From contig NZ_CP109787.1 in NCBI RefSeq assembly GCF_025857195.1, forward strand, positions 1 to 64,000: a stretch of DNA of 64,000 bases. Reading direction: 5' to 3'. Made by a program: the position numbers and the translations under genes. The notes under the pieces are model-generated. The model worked only from the letters and a program-made list of their open reading frames with translations, was not told where the DNA came from and ran no database searches. The stretch is from Leisingera thetidis. Its GTDB lineage: Bacteria > Pseudomonadota > Alphaproteobacteria > Rhodobacterales > Rhodobacteraceae. This document shows, piece by piece, positions 1 to 9,687 of this stretch (position 1 is the stretch's first letter; every line of letters begins with the position of its first letter).

Positions 1-1413
1 ATGACAGAAGAAAAATGGGGACAGCTTCGAAACCGGCTGTTGAAGACGGTCGGCCAGAACAATTTCACAACCTGGATCGAGCCCCTGGAATTTGACGCTG
101 TGGACGGCGGGGTCGCCGTCTTCAAGGTGCCGACAAATTTCATGGGAAACTATGTCAGCCAGAACTTTTCAGATCTGATTCTGCATGAGCTGACCATGTC
201 CGGCGAGCCGGTTCAGCGCCTGGCCTTCCGGGTCGCAGTCAACAGCCCGGCACGGCCGGCAAATCCCGCCGGTGCGGCTGAGGCCTACGGCGGTGCGCAG
301 GAGGATCTGGCTGTCATGACCGCACCGGCAGCAGCCTCGGCATCTGCAGCAGGCAAGGACACGCTGGAAGCGCTGCAGGCAGCACCGCTGGACCCTCGTT
401 TCACCTTTGACAGCTTTGTCGTGGGCAAGCCGAACGAGCTGGCCCACGCCGCCGCGCGCCGCGTTGGCGAAGGCGGCCCGGTTACTTTCAACCCTCTGGT
501 GCTCTACGGCGGCGTCGGCCTGGGTAAGACCCACCTGATGCATGCTATCGCTTGGGAACTGAAGGAAAAGAACCCGCAACTGAACGTGCTGTACCTGTCG
601 GCAGAGCAGTTCATGTACCGTTTTGTGCAGGCCCTGCGCGAGCGCAAGATGATGGACTTCAAGCACCTGTTCCGCTCGGTCGACGTGCTGATGGTGGATG
701 ACGTGCAATTCATCGCAGGCAAGGATTCCACCCAGGAGGAGTTTTTCCACACCTTCAACGCGCTGGTGGACCAGAACAAACAGATCATCATCTCCGCCGA
801 CCGCGCCCCGGGGGAGATCAAGGATCTGGAGGACCGAGTGAAATCCCGTTTGCAGTGCGGTCTGGTGGTGGACCTGCACCCGACCGATTACGAACTGCGT
901 TTGGGCATCCTGCAGACCAAGGTGCAGCTGCAGCGCGAGACCTATCCGGACCTGCGGATCGCCGATGGAGTTCTGGAATTCCTGGCGCACCGGATCTCGA
1001 CCAACGTTCGCGTGCTTGAGGGCGCGTTGACCCGTCTGTTTGCCTTTGCATCGCTGGTGGGCCGCGAGATCGATATGGACCTGACCCAGGACTGCCTGGC
1101 CGACGTGCTGCGCGCCTCGGAACGCAAGATCACCGTCGAGGAGATCCAGCGCAAGGTGTCCGAGTACTACAATATCCGCATGTCCGACATCATCGGCCCG
1201 AAGCGCCTGCGCTCCTATGCGCGCCCGCGCCAAGTGGCGATGTATCTGTGCAAGCAGCTGACCAGCCGCAGCCTGCCGGAAATCGGCCGCCGCTTCGGGG
1301 GGCGCGACCACACCACTGTGATGCATGGTGTGAAGCGCATCGAGGAACTGAAGACCACCGACGGGCAGATCGCCGAAGATGTGGAAATGCTGCGCCGGTC
1401 GCTGGAAGCCTGA
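1..1413 (+). CDS. dnaA: Chromosomal replication initiator DnaA
   Basis: DnaA binds DnaA boxes at oriC as an ATP-dependent oligomer and melts the origin. The 470-residue protein has the usual four domains. Domain I is at about 1-85, followed by an Ala/Pro-rich linker. The AAA+ domain has Walker A GGVGLGKT at about 170-177 and Walker B VLMVDDVQF at 229-237. The C-terminal helix-turn-helix carries the DnaA signature GRDHTTVMHG at 434-443. The ATG is the first base of the window, so its promoter and any nearby DnaA boxes are out of view. A good hairpin-plus-T terminator follows. dnaN does not follow it; rarD does. Confidence 0.98.
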   Translation: MTEEKWGQLRNRLLKTVGQNNFTTWIEPLEFDAVDGGVAVFKVPTNFMGNYVSQNFSDLILHELTMSGEPVQRLAFRVAVNSPARPANPAGAAEAYGGAQEDLAVMTAPAAASASAAGKDTLEALQAAPLDPRFTFDSFVVGKPNELAHAAARRVGEGGPVTFNPLVLYGGVGLGKTHLMHAIAWELKEKNPQLNVLYLSAEQFMYRFVQALRERKMMDFKHLFRSVDVLMVDDVQFIAGKDSTQEEFFHTFNALVDQNKQIIISADRAPGEIKDLEDRVKSRLQCGLVVDLHPTDYELRLGILQTKVQLQRETYPDLRIADGVLEFLAHRISTNVRVLEGALTRLFAFASLVGREIDMDLTQDCLADVLRASERKITVEEIQRKVSEYYNIRMSDIIGPKRLRSYARPRQVAMYLCKQLTSRSLPEIGRRFGGRDHTTVMHGVKRIEELKTTDGQIAEDVEMLRRSLEA

Positions 1414-1444
1414 CGCGCAGCCGCACCCCGGATTGATTGACTTG

Positions 1445-1471
1445 CGGCTCCGGTTTCCGGGGCCGTTTTTT
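1445..1471 (+). terminator. Rho-independent terminator of dnaA
   Basis: A 9-bp stem (CGGCTCCGG at 1446-1453 region paired with CCGGGGCCG, one G-U pair) with a TTT loop is followed directly by six T residues at 1466-1471. It sits 32 bases after the dnaA stop codon. Confidence 0.8.
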
Positions 1472-1595
1472 CTGTGCAGGTCCGGCCGGGATTGCGGCGT
1501 GCGGCCCATAATGCAGCTGAATACCCGGCATTACGGAAAATTAAGTTTCCCCGGCCTCGAAATCAGCCATAACGCGGCCTGTACAGGAGCGCCGC

Positions 1596-2498
1596 ATGAC
1601 ACCGCACATCACTGAAAACATGGATACGCCCCGCGGTCTGGCCTTTGCCGTCACCGCCTATCTGCTGTGGGGGGTTCTGCCGCTCTACATGAAGGCGCTG
1701 TCCCATATCCCCGCGGCTGAGGTTGTCACCCACCGGGTGATCTGGTCGGTGCCGGTCGCCGGAGCGCTGCTGATCGTCCTGCGCCGGACCAGGGACCTGC
1801 GGGCAGCGTTGAAGACCCCCCGGATGCTGGGCATGGCCTGCATCACTGCGGCGCTGATCTCGGTCAACTGGGGGATCTACGTCTGGTCGATTGCTGCGGG
1901 GCGGGCGCTGGATGCGGCGCTTGGATATTACATCAACCCGCTGTTCAGCATCGCGCTGGGTGCCTTGCTGCTGCGCGAACCGCTCAGCAAGGCGCAACTG
2001 GCGGCCGTTGCCCTGGCCGCAGCCGCAGTGGTGGTGCTGACGCTGGAAGCGGGCCGGGTGCCCTGGGTGGCGGTTGGCCTCACCCTGTCCTGGGGGTTCT
2101 ATGCCTTCTTCAAAAAGTCCCTGCCGATCGGCCCCAACCAAGGGTTCCTGCTGGAGGTCCTGATTCTTCTGCCGCCGGCCTTGGGGTACTTCGGTTATCT
2201 CATGGCTACCGGCAACAGCAGTTTTGGCGCGTCACTTAGCGACACTTCGCTGCTGTTGGGCTGCGGCGTGGTCACCGCGGTGCCGCTCATTGTCTATGCA
2301 AACGGCGCCAAACTGGTGCGGCTCTCGACCATGGGAATCTTGCAATATATCGCACCGACGATGATCATGCTGGCGGCGGTGCTGCTGTTCGGCGAAGAAT
2401 TCGGCCGCGCCCGCATGATTGCCTTTCCGATGATTTGGGCGGCCTTGGTGATCTACACGCTGCCGATGGTGCGGAAGATGCGCAAATGTCCCGGCTGA
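1596..2498 (+). CDS. rarD: RarD-type EamA/DMT transporter
   Basis: This is a 300-residue integral membrane protein of the drug/metabolite transporter superfamily, RarD subfamily. RarD proteins are named for a chloramphenicol-sensitivity phenotype and their substrate is not established. About ten hydrophobic segments are visible, arranged as two EamA repeats. The N-terminal half has the motif AYLLWGVLPLYMKAL and 'HRVIWSVP', both typical of RarD. The ATG is preceded by AGGAG at a good distance. It is monocistronic: the dnaA terminator lies before it and the next gene is on the other strand. Confidence 0.88.
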   Translation: MTPHITENMDTPRGLAFAVTAYLLWGVLPLYMKALSHIPAAEVVTHRVIWSVPVAGALLIVLRRTRDLRAALKTPRMLGMACITAALISVNWGIYVWSIAAGRALDAALGYYINPLFSIALGALLLREPLSKAQLAAVALAAAAVVVLTLEAGRVPWVAVGLTLSWGFYAFFKKSLPIGPNQGFLLEVLILLPPALGYFGYLMATGNSSFGASLSDTSLLLGCGVVTAVPLIVYANGAKLVRLSTMGILQYIAPTMIMLAAVLLFGEEFGRARMIAFPMIWAALVIYTLPMVRKMRKCPG

Positions 2499-2504
2499 GG
2501 GCGC

Positions 2505-3254
2505 TTATTCGCCTGTCGGTGCCTGCTCGACCACGCCGACAACCGGCCCCATCATGAAGCCCGCATCGCTGCGCCCCAGCTGCGGCGCGTGCAGGCGCGA
2601 GATATTGCCGTCGAAGTACAGCGCATTGGGCAGTTCCAGGTAATCGCGGAACAGGCTGCCGAACTGGTGGAAGGTCACCGCATTGCGCGAGATGGCAAAA
2701 ACCACCCTTGTGCCATCGGCTGAGGTGCCTGCCCCGTTGCGCACATAATAGCTGTCCGAATCGGCCAGAAAGCGCGGGTGCAGTTCTCCATCGATCACCA
2801 GCATCGGCCCCGACTGAGTGGCGTGCGAGCAGGCAGGAGCTGCCTTTTCAAAGGCCAGTGTTTCGAACACATCGGCGCGGCCTTTGCGGATGCACAGGAC
2901 GCCGTTGGGCAACAGGCCGAAATTGCCGGGCCCGGCACTGGTCACCAGCCGCATCTCCTGCGCACCGTCCTCGACATAGAGACCCACAGGAGAGCGGTCG
3001 GTGTGGTACATCCCGGCATTGGTGGCAAAGGCCAGCACCTTGCCGTCCTTTGCCAGCGCTGCATCCAGGGTCGAGAAATGCCCGTAGACCCGGCCGTCGC
3101 CATCCTTCAGAAACAGCCGCAGCTGTTCCCGGGCCGCATCCACCTCGCAGACTGAATAGCGGTTGCCCTCATAGGCCACATCACGGCATTCGACCGCGCT
3201 TGCAGCCGGGGCAGCCCAGAGCGCGGCCAGCAGCAAGGCGGCCTTGCGGATCAC
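2505..3254 (-). CDS. Secreted phosphodiester glycosidase family protein (DUF2233/NAGPA type)
   Basis: This is a 249-residue exported protein. A signal peptide with a hydrophobic core LLLAALWAA is likely cut after the Ala at about 20. The rest matches the phosphodiester glycosidase (NAGPA-like, DUF2233) fold, with motifs ATNAGMYH near 78, [12 protein letters not shown] near 107, SQSGPML-like '[12 protein letters not shown]' near 146, and '[12 protein letters not shown]' near the end. The family includes the mammalian mannose-6-phosphate uncovering enzyme; bacterial substrates are mostly unknown. Its ATG overlaps the rbfA stop codon (ATGA), so the two genes are probably translated together. The functional link to rbfA is not obvious. 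Confidence 0.8.
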   Translation of the reverse strand: MIRKAALLLAALWAAPAASAVECRDVAYEGNRYSVCEVDAAREQLRLFLKDGDGRVYGHFSTLDAALAKDGKVLAFATNAGMYHTDRSPVGLYVEDGAQEMRLVTSAGPGNFGLLPNGVLCIRKGRADVFETLAFEKAAPACSHATQSGPMLVIDGELHPRFLADSDSYYVRNGAGTSADGTRVVFAISRNAVTFHQFGSLFRDYLELPNALYFDGNISRLHAPQLGRSDAGFMMGPVVGVVEQAPTGE

Positions 3255-3646
3255 TCTTCGGTGTCGCGGCGCACCGCGTCCTGGCTCAGCATCCGGCGGG
3301 TTTCATCCATCTGGTCGAAGGTTTCGTCCAGCCGGAAGCGCAGATCGGGGGTGAATTTCAGCCCCAGCTTCTTGCCCACCATACGGCGCAGCTCGCTCTT
3401 GTTGCGGGCCAGAAGCTTCAGCACATCCTCTTGCCCCTTGCCGCCCAGAGGCAGCACAAAGGCGGTGGCGATTTTCAGATCAGGCGAGGTGCGGACCTCG
3501 CCCACGGTGATCGACATGCGGTTCAGCTCCGGGTCATGCACATCGCCGCGCGCCAGCACCTCGGAGAGGGAGCGGCGGATCAGCTCGCCGACGCGGAGCT
3601 GGCGCTGGGATGGACCAGGGCCATCGTGGAATTTGTTCTTTGCCAT
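3251..3646 (-). CDS. rbfA: 30S ribosome-binding factor A
   Basis: RbfA is a small KH-fold protein that binds the 30S subunit and helps mature the 5' end of 16S rRNA, and is needed for growth in the cold. The 131-residue sequence starts MAKNKFHDG, then shows the family pattern [19 protein letters not shown] at about 13-31, 'ISVGEV'-like '[17 protein letters not shown]' near 44-60 and a Phe-Asp-rich C-terminus ([13 protein letters not shown]). It is divergent from dapB across 86 bases. It heads a two-gene unit with the phosphodiester glycosidase gene. Confidence 0.93.
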   Translation of the reverse strand: MAKNKFHDGPGPSQRQLRVGELIRRSLSEVLARGDVHDPELNRMSITVGEVRTSPDLKIATAFVLPLGGKGQEDVLKLLARNKSELRRMVGKKLGLKFTPDLRFRLDETFDQMDETRRMLSQDAVRRDTEE

Positions 3647-3732
3647 ATTCCCGATCTAAGCCGGATCGCAGGCTTTGCCAAGCGCTGCCCGGCGATGTAG
3701 GAGAATTCCAGCTTGAACAAGGGAATGGGCCA

Positions 3733-4542
3733 ATGACTCACAAACCAGGGATCGTGATTACCGGTGCATCGGGCCGTATGGGGCGGATGCTGATCAAGAC
3801 CGTGCTGGAGAGCGATAAGGCCACTTTGGTTGGCGCGGTCGAGCGCGAGGGCCACGACTGGGTTGGCCGCGACGTGGGCGAAGCGATGGGTGGGGCGGCG
3901 GTTGGCGTTACTGTCACCGCGGATGCATTGGAGGCGTTTTCCAAGGCGCAAGCCGTGATTGACTTCACCGCGCCAGAGGCGACGCTGGCGTTTTCAAAGC
4001 TGGCAGCCCAGGCCCGCGCCGTGCACGTGATCGGCACCACCGGCATGACGGATGCGCAGATCGCCCAGCTGGAACCGGCCTCCCGCCACGCTGTGATCGT
4101 GCGCGCGGGCAATATGAGCCTTGGCGTGAACCTCCTGGTGCAGCTGACCAAGAAGGTCGCTGCCGCGCTGGACGAGGATTTCGATATCGAAGTCATCGAG
4201 GCACATCACCACCACAAGGTGGACGCGCCCTCCGGCACTGCGCTGATGCTGGGCGAGGCAGCGGCCGAGGGCCGCGGGGTCAAGCTGGCGGATGTGCGTG
4301 ATTCCGGCCGTGACGGCATCACCGGCGCCCGCAAGCGCGGCGACATCGGCTTCACCGCAATCCGCGGTGGCGACATTGTGGGGGAACATGACGTGCTGTT
4401 TGCCGCTGCTGGCGAGCGCATTGTGCTGCGCCATCTGGCCACCGACCGCGCCATCTTTGCCCGCGGTGCGCTGAAAGCTGCGCTCTGGGGGCAGGACAAG
4501 GCGCCCGGCCAGTATGACATGGTGGACGTGCTGGGGCTGTAA
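3733..4542 (+). CDS. dapB: 4-hydroxy-tetrahydrodipicolinate reductase
   Basis: DapB catalyses the NAD(P)H-dependent reduction in the diaminopimelate/lysine pathway. At 269 residues it is of normal length. It has the dinucleotide-binding motif GASGRMG at 11-17, the catalytic double-His/Lys segment HHHHKVD at about 158-164, and the substrate-binding SGT at 167-169. The frame stays open upstream to 3610, but the ATG at 3733 gives the family N-terminus ([12 protein letters not shown]). The gene is divergent from rbfA and alone on its strand. No other dap gene is in the window. Confidence 0.96.
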   Translation: MTHKPGIVITGASGRMGRMLIKTVLESDKATLVGAVEREGHDWVGRDVGEAMGGAAVGVTVTADALEAFSKAQAVIDFTAPEATLAFSKLAAQARAVHVIGTTGMTDAQIAQLEPASRHAVIVRAGNMSLGVNLLVQLTKKVAAALDEDFDIEVIEAHHHHKVDAPSGTALMLGEAAAEGRGVKLADVRDSGRDGITGARKRGDIGFTAIRGGDIVGEHDVLFAAAGERIVLRHLATDRAIFARGALKAALWGQDKAPGQYDMVDVLGL

Positions 4543-4680
4543 GGCTTTGAGAGCGGCTCTTCAGCGCCGCTGCCTCCGGCGGGAGTACTTAGGAAAAGAT
4601 GAAAGCCGTTTCACCTTTGAAAAGTACTCTGGGGGTGAGCAGGCTGTGCCTGCGAGGGGGTAAAACCCCCTGACCGCCGC
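4543..4680. repeat. Intergenic segment with hairpin and a possible interspersed repeat
   Basis: This 138-base gap between two convergent genes contains CTCCGGCGGGAGTACTT near 4575 and an A/G-rich stretch after it. It also holds a perfect short hairpin, GGGGGT-AAA-ACCCCC, at 4657-4671. The first motif resembles short intergenic sequences that recur in roseobacter chromosomes, from memory. Only one copy is visible here. No gene is apparent. The hairpin could end transcription from either side, but there is no T-run. Confidence 0.3.
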
Positions 4681-4872
4681 TCAAAAATCTACGGCGATGC
4701 CTTTTTTCTCCCAATCGCCATAGCGGGCGGGGTCAGGACCGTCGCGGCCGCCCAGCTCCTTTGGGCACGGTTCTTGCGTCCCGGCGTCCCGGCGGCGTTC
4801 TTCGGCTTCGGCCAGCGCACGCAGGGCGGCGGGCGGCAGGTCTGTCTTTTCGGGCGCAATCTCTTTGTTCAT
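4681..4872 (-). CDS. DUF1674 / SDHAF4-like succinate dehydrogenase assembly factor
   Basis: This 63-residue protein has the diagnostic C-terminal block GRDGPDPARYGDWEKKGIAVDF-type (residues about 42-63), the hallmark of DUF1674 and eukaryotic SDHAF4. SDHAF4 binds flavinylated SdhA and protects it before complex II is assembled. The N-terminal half is charged and probably disordered. The frame is open to 4962, but the ATG at 4872 gives the expected short protein. It is not next to sdh genes here. It is divergent from rsmB. The role in bacteria is inferred from the family. Confidence 0.85.
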   Translation of the reverse strand: MNKEIAPEKTDLPPAALRALAEAEERRRDAGTQEPCPKELGGRDGPDPARYGDWEKKGIAVDF

Positions 4873-4948
4873 CGCGGGTTCCTTTATGCTCGCACCATGA
4901 TATACGCCCCTGTCCGGCGCAAACAACCCGCGACCTAGGAGATGCCAG

Positions 4949-6211
4949 ATGTCCGATGCCAATCACGCCCGCCGCACCGCTGTCTACCTGCTGGACCAGG
5001 TCATGGGAGAAGGGCGGCTTCTGGCGGAATGTTATGCTGCGGGGGCGCTGGAGAAGCTGGCTCCGGAAGACCGCGCGCGGGCGCAGCGGCTGGCAGTAGA
5101 AACCCTGCGCGGGCTTGAGCGCGCCGACCGGATCCTGAAGAAGCACTTGAAGAAAACGCCGCCGCTCATGGTGATGAATGTGCTGCGGCTGGGCACAGTC
5201 GAGCTGTGTTCTGGCGGCGCGGCGCATGGGGTGGTGAATGCGATGGTGGCCATTGTCTCCAAGCACCGCCGCCATGGCCAGCTCAAAGGCCTTGTCAATG
5301 CGGTTTTGCGCAAAGTGGCCGAGGACGGCCCGGCGGAGTGGGCCAAGCTGCGCACGCCGCGCCTGCCGAACTGGCTGCGCAAGCCGCTGGTGCAGGCGTG
5401 GGGCGCCGAGGTGATGCTGAGTATGGAAGCTGCGCACTTCGCAGGCGCACCGCTGGATATCACCGGCAAGCCCGGCGTAGGCTTGCAGGCGTTAACCGGG
5501 GAACAGTTGCCGACAGGAACGCTGCGGATCACCGGTGCTGGGCAGGTGTCGGCGCTGCCGGGGTACCAGGCTGGCGATTGGTGGATTCAGGACGCCGCTG
5601 CCGCAATGCCTGCCCGTATTCTGGACGTCCAGCCCGGCGAACGAGTTCTCGAACTGTGCGCGGCGCCGGGCGGCAAGACCATGCAGATGGCTGCTGCGGG
5701 TGCCAAGGTGACGGCGGTGGACGCTTCTGAGCCGCGAATGGAGCGGCTCAGGGAAAACCTCGCGCGTACAGGGCTGGCAGCTGAGCTGATTGTGGGTGAT
5801 GCGCTGGAGCAATCCGGCTTGTTCGACGCGGTGCTGCTGGACGCGCCCTGTTCCGCCACCGGCACCATCCGCCGCCATCCGGATCTGCCGCAGGCCAAGG
5901 ATGGCAGCGACTTCGGGGAGCTCATTGAGTTGCAGGCGCGGATGCTGGCCCATGCCTGGTCGCTGGTGAAACCCGGCGGACGGCTGATGTATTGCACCTG
6001 CTCCTTGCTGCCGGATGAGGGCGAATGCCAGGTCGAGGACGCGCTGGAGATGTTCCCGGAGATGGCGGCTGACCGCGAGGCACTGGCGCTGCCCGGCGTG
6101 GAGCCGGAATGGATCACCGAAGAAGGCGGGTTGCGTCTGCGCCCTGATTACTGGCCGGAGCGAGGCGGCATGGACGGTTTCTATCTGGCCCTGCTGCGCA
6201 AATCCGCATGA
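4949..6211 (+). CDS. rsmB: 16S rRNA (cytosine-967-C5)-methyltransferase RsmB
   Basis: This SAM-dependent m5C methyltransferase has a NusB-like RNA-binding domain (about 1-140) and a Rossmann catalytic domain (about 160-420). The catalytic part shows the SAM motif CAAPGGKT near 231, the motif DAPCSATGTIRRHPD near 298, and the second cysteine motif YCTCSLLPDEGE near 350. These two cysteines are the usual release and nucleophile pair. Total length is 420 residues, and AGGAG sits before the ATG. It begins the conserved rsmB - heparinase-like - purH - lspA run on the + strand. Confidence 0.95.
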   Translation: MSDANHARRTAVYLLDQVMGEGRLLAECYAAGALEKLAPEDRARAQRLAVETLRGLERADRILKKHLKKTPPLMVMNVLRLGTVELCSGGAAHGVVNAMVAIVSKHRRHGQLKGLVNAVLRKVAEDGPAEWAKLRTPRLPNWLRKPLVQAWGAEVMLSMEAAHFAGAPLDITGKPGVGLQALTGEQLPTGTLRITGAGQVSALPGYQAGDWWIQDAAAAMPARILDVQPGERVLELCAAPGGKTMQMAAAGAKVTAVDASEPRMERLRENLARTGLAAELIVGDALEQSGLFDAVLLDAPCSATGTIRRHPDLPQAKDGSDFGELIELQARMLAHAWSLVKPGGRLMYCTCSLLPDEGECQVEDALEMFPEMAADREALALPGVEPEWITEEGGLRLRPDYWPERGGMDGFYLALLRKSA

Positions 6212-6313
6212 CCCCGGGGCGTCACCGGCATTCGCCGGTGACTTGATCCAAACCCCGCGTTATGCTCGCGCCAAAACGCCCCGGAAATATCCACTGGCGT
6301 GAGGCAAAAGAGC

Positions 6314-8056
6314 ATGTCCACTTATGACAGAATGGCAGGCCGCGGCACTCGCCTGCTGAACCGGTATTACGCCTGGCGGGCGCGCAGCCAGCCTGCTGCC
6401 ACCGGCTTTGTCTCGCAGCCGGAACCGCGCACAATCGGCAGCTTCGCCCGTGGCCGCCAGCTGGTGGCGGGCAATTTGCTGTTTGCCGGCTACCTGATCG
6501 AATCGCCCGACACCGGGCTGTGGGAAGTTGCCGCCCCGGATGCCGCCTTTGATGCCGAACGGCACGGTTTTGCCTGGCTTGATGATCTGGCCGCGGTGGG
6601 CGATTTCAAGGCCCGCGCCAAGGCGCAGAAATGGGTCTGGGGCTGGATCGAACAGCATGGCCGCGGCGGCGGGCTGGCCTGGCTGCCGGATCTGACCGGC
6701 CGGCGGGTGATCCGCTGGATCAACCACGCGCTGTTCCTGCTGAGCGGCAAGCACAAGGACGAGACGGAAGCTTTCTACGGCTCACTGGCACGGCAGACCT
6801 GGTATCTGTCCCAACGCTGGCAGGGGGCCGCGCCCGGGCTGCCGCGGTTTGAGGCTCTGTGCGGCCTGATCTACGCGGGTCTTGCTCTGCAGGGGCGCGA
6901 AGAACTGGCCGATCCGGCGGTCAGGGCGCTGGCAGCGGAGTGCGGGTCCCAGATCGACGATCAGGGCGGGTTGCCGACCCGCAACCCGGAAGAGCTGCTG
7001 GAAGTCTTCACTCTGCTGTCTTGGGCCGCTGCCGCCCTGCACGAAGCCGGGCGCATGGTGCCGCCCGCGCAGTCCGCTGCCATTGAGCGCATTGCGCCGA
7101 CTTTGCGCACCCTTCGCCACAGCGATGGCGGGCTGGCGCGGTTCCATGGCGGCGGCCGCGGGCTGGAGGGGCGGCTGGACCACGCGCTTGCCGCCAGCCA
7201 TGTGGCAGAACGCCATGCGGACGGGCTGGCGATGGGCTTTGCCCGGCTGTCGGCGCGGCGTACCTCGGTGATCGTGGACGCTTCCGCTCCGCCCAAGGGC
7301 AAGGCGTCTTACAACGGTCACGCGTCGACCTTGGCGTTTGAGCTGACATCGGGCCGGCGGCCCCTGATCGTGAACTGCGGCTCGGGCGAATCGTTTGGCG
7401 TTGAATGGCGCCGGGCCGGGCGGGCCACGCCCTCGCACACCACGCTGTGCATCGAGGGGCACTCCAGCGCCCGGCTGGCGCCGCCGCACAGGACCACTGG
7501 TCATGAGGAGCTGATCGAAGCCCCGGACGAGGTGCCTCTGGAAGTCGCCGACCTAGCCGGCGGCAGCCGCTTTCAGGGAGGGCACAACGGCTATGCCGCC
7601 CATTTCGGCCTGACTCATGCCCGTACCCTGGACCTGTCGTTTGACGGGCGCGGCCTCAGCGGCGAGGACATGCTGGTGGCACTGGATGAGACCGCCAAGC
7701 GCCAGTTTTCAAAGGTGCGGGATGCCAGCCAGAACGGCGGCATCGGCTTTGACATCCGTCTGCACCTGCACCCGGAGGTGGACGCAGCCCTTGACTTGGG
7801 CGGCGCGGCGGTATCCATGGCGCTCAAGAGCGGGGAGATCTGGGTGTTCCGCCATGACGGCAGCTGCCAGCTGCGGCTGGAGCCGAGCGTTTTCCTGGAA
7901 AAGACCCGCTTGAAGCCGCGTGCGGCAAAGCAGATCGTTTTATCCGGGCGAGCGATGGGATATGCCACCCGCGTCCGGTGGACGCTCAGCAAGGCGCAGG
8001 AGACTGCCATTGCCGTGCGAGACCTGAACCGGGACGAACCCGATACGTTTGACTGA
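6314..8056 (+). CDS. Heparinase II/III family protein
   Basis: This is a 580-residue protein of the alginate lyase/heparinase II-III type. It has an alpha-helical (alpha/alpha toroid) N-terminal half and a beta-rich C-terminal half, including 'NGHASTLAFELTSGRRPLIVNCGSGE' -like residues around 340-365. No clear signal peptide is present, so it may act in the cytoplasm. A GTG at 6299 is possible, but GAGG at 6301-6304 places the start at ATG 6314. Roseobacters keep this gene between rsmB and purH. The substrate is unknown. A role in degrading or remodelling a uronic-acid polymer is a family-level inference. Confidence 0.8.
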   Translation: MSTYDRMAGRGTRLLNRYYAWRARSQPAATGFVSQPEPRTIGSFARGRQLVAGNLLFAGYLIESPDTGLWEVAAPDAAFDAERHGFAWLDDLAAVGDFKARAKAQKWVWGWIEQHGRGGGLAWLPDLTGRRVIRWINHALFLLSGKHKDETEAFYGSLARQTWYLSQRWQGAAPGLPRFEALCGLIYAGLALQGREELADPAVRALAAECGSQIDDQGGLPTRNPEELLEVFTLLSWAAAALHEAGRMVPPAQSAAIERIAPTLRTLRHSDGGLARFHGGGRGLEGRLDHALAASHVAERHADGLAMGFARLSARRTSVIVDASAPPKGKASYNGHASTLAFELTSGRRPLIVNCGSGESFGVEWRRAGRATPSHTTLCIEGHSSARLAPPHRTTGHEELIEAPDEVPLEVADLAGGSRFQGGHNGYAAHFGLTHARTLDLSFDGRGLSGEDMLVALDETAKRQFSKVRDASQNGGIGFDIRLHLHPEVDAALDLGGAAVSMALKSGEIWVFRHDGSCQLRLEPSVFLEKTRLKPRAAKQIVLSGRAMGYATRVRWTLSKAQETAIAVRDLNRDEPDTFD

Positions 8057-8080
8057 GCCTTTGCAAAGGACCGCCCTGCC

Positions 8081-9670
8081 ATGACCGACCTTCACCCCGT
8101 ACGCCGTGCGCTGCTTTCCGTATCCGACAAGACCGGCCTGATTGAGCTGGGCAAGGCGCTGGATGCGCGCGGTGTTGAACTGCTGTCCACCGGCGGTTCC
8201 GCCAAGGCGCTGCGCGGCGCCGGTCTGACGGTCAGGGATGTCTCCGAAGTGACCGGCTTTCCGGAAATGATGGACGGCCGGGTGAAGACCCTGCACCCGA
8301 TGGTGCATGGCGGCTTGCTGGCGCTGCGCGACAACGAAACCCATGTCGCCGCGATGAACGAGCACGGGATCGGCGCCATCGACCTGCTGGTCGTGAACCT
8401 CTACCCGTTCGAAGCCGCCCTGGCGCGCGGTGCGGGCTACGATGAGATGATCGAGAACATCGACATCGGCGGCCCGGCGATGATCCGGGCGGCCTCCAAA
8501 AATCACCTGTTTGTGAACGTGGTGACCGACGTTCAGGACTATGAGGCACTGCTGGCAGAGCTCGACAAGAACGACGGCCAGACCTCTTACGCGTTCCGCC
8601 AACGGCTGGCCCAGACCGCCTATGCCCGCACTGCGGCTTATGATGCGGCGGTCTCAAACTGGATGGCCTCGGCGCTGGAAGAGAAAACTCCGCGCCGCCG
8701 TGCCTTTGCCGGCGAGCTGAAACAGACTCTGCGCTATGGCGAGAACAGCCACCAGGAAGCGGCCTTCTACACTGATGGCTCGAACCGTCCCGGCGTGGCC
8801 ACGGCGGTGCAGCTGCAGGGCAAGGAACTGTCCTACAACAACATCAACGATACCGACGCGGCTTATGAGCTGGTGGCGGAGTTTGACCCGGCCGAAAGCG
8901 CCGCCGTCGCGATCATCAAGCACGCCAACCCCTGCGGTGTGGCCAAGGGCGCGACCCTGGCCGAGGCCTATCAGAAGGCCTTCGACTGCGATCGCACCTC
9001 GGCCTTTGGCGGCATCGTGGCGCTGAATCAGCCGCTGGACGCAGACACCGCGAAGAAGATCGTGGAGATTTTTACCGAGGTGGTGATCGCGCCCGGCGCG
9101 TCGGAAGAGGCGAAGGCGATCTTTGCTGCCAAGAAGAACCTGCGCCTGCTGCTGACCGACGGCCTGCCCGATCCGCGTCAGCCCATCACCGCTTACAAGC
9201 AGGTGGCCGGCGGGATGCTGGTTCAGGACAAGGACGTGGGTTACGTCGGCATGGATGACCTGAAGGTGGTGACAGAGAAGGCACCCTCTGATGCTCAGAT
9301 GCAGGATCTGCTGTTTGCCTGGAAGGTCGCCAAGCATGTGAAGTCCAACGCCATCGTCTACGTCAAGGACAAGGCAACCGTTGGCGTTGGCGCCGGCCAG
9401 ATGAGCCGCCTGGACAGCGCCAATGTTGCCGCCGCCAAGGCCGGCCGCATGGCAGTCGAGCTGGACTTGGCAGAAAGCCTCGCCAAAGGCTGCGCGGTGG
9501 CGTCCGATGCCTTCTTCCCCTTCGCCGACGGGCTGCTGGAAGCTGCGGCTGCGGGCGGTGCCTGTGTGATCCAGCCGGGCGGCTCGATGCGCGATGATGA
9601 GGTGATCAAGGCGGCCAACGACAAGGGGCTGGCGATGGTCTTTACCGGCATGCGCCACTTCCGCCACTAA
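8081..9670 (+). CDS. purH: Bifunctional AICAR formyltransferase / IMP cyclohydrolase
   Basis: PurH carries out the last two steps of IMP synthesis. The 529-residue protein has an N-terminal MGS-like cyclohydrolase domain ([13 protein letters not shown] at 7-19; [16 protein letters not shown] near 58-73). The C-terminal formyltransferase domain has the KHANPCG catalytic motif near 280 and a late '[14 protein letters not shown]' block near 473. AAGGA lies 10 bases before the ATG. It follows the heparinase-like gene by 24 bases and precedes lspA by 17, so all three are probably co-transcribed. Confidence 0.97.
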   Translation: MTDLHPVRRALLSVSDKTGLIELGKALDARGVELLSTGGSAKALRGAGLTVRDVSEVTGFPEMMDGRVKTLHPMVHGGLLALRDNETHVAAMNEHGIGAIDLLVVNLYPFEAALARGAGYDEMIENIDIGGPAMIRAASKNHLFVNVVTDVQDYEALLAELDKNDGQTSYAFRQRLAQTAYARTAAYDAAVSNWMASALEEKTPRRRAFAGELKQTLRYGENSHQEAAFYTDGSNRPGVATAVQLQGKELSYNNINDTDAAYELVAEFDPAESAAVAIIKHANPCGVAKGATLAEAYQKAFDCDRTSAFGGIVALNQPLDADTAKKIVEIFTEVVIAPGASEEAKAIFAAKKNLRLLLTDGLPDPRQPITAYKQVAGGMLVQDKDVGYVGMDDLKVVTEKAPSDAQMQDLLFAWKVAKHVKSNAIVYVKDKATVGVGAGQMSRLDSANVAAAKAGRMAVELDLAESLAKGCAVASDAFFPFADGLLEAAAAGGACVIQPGGSMRDDEVIKAANDKGLAMVFTGMRHFRH

Positions 9671-9687
9671 GCAGGGCACGACAAGAC

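Noticed and set aside
169-1509. Long minus-strand open frame across dnaA
   Set aside because: It is the antisense shadow of dnaA, with a His/Gln-rich composition typical of such frames in GC-rich DNA and no RBS.
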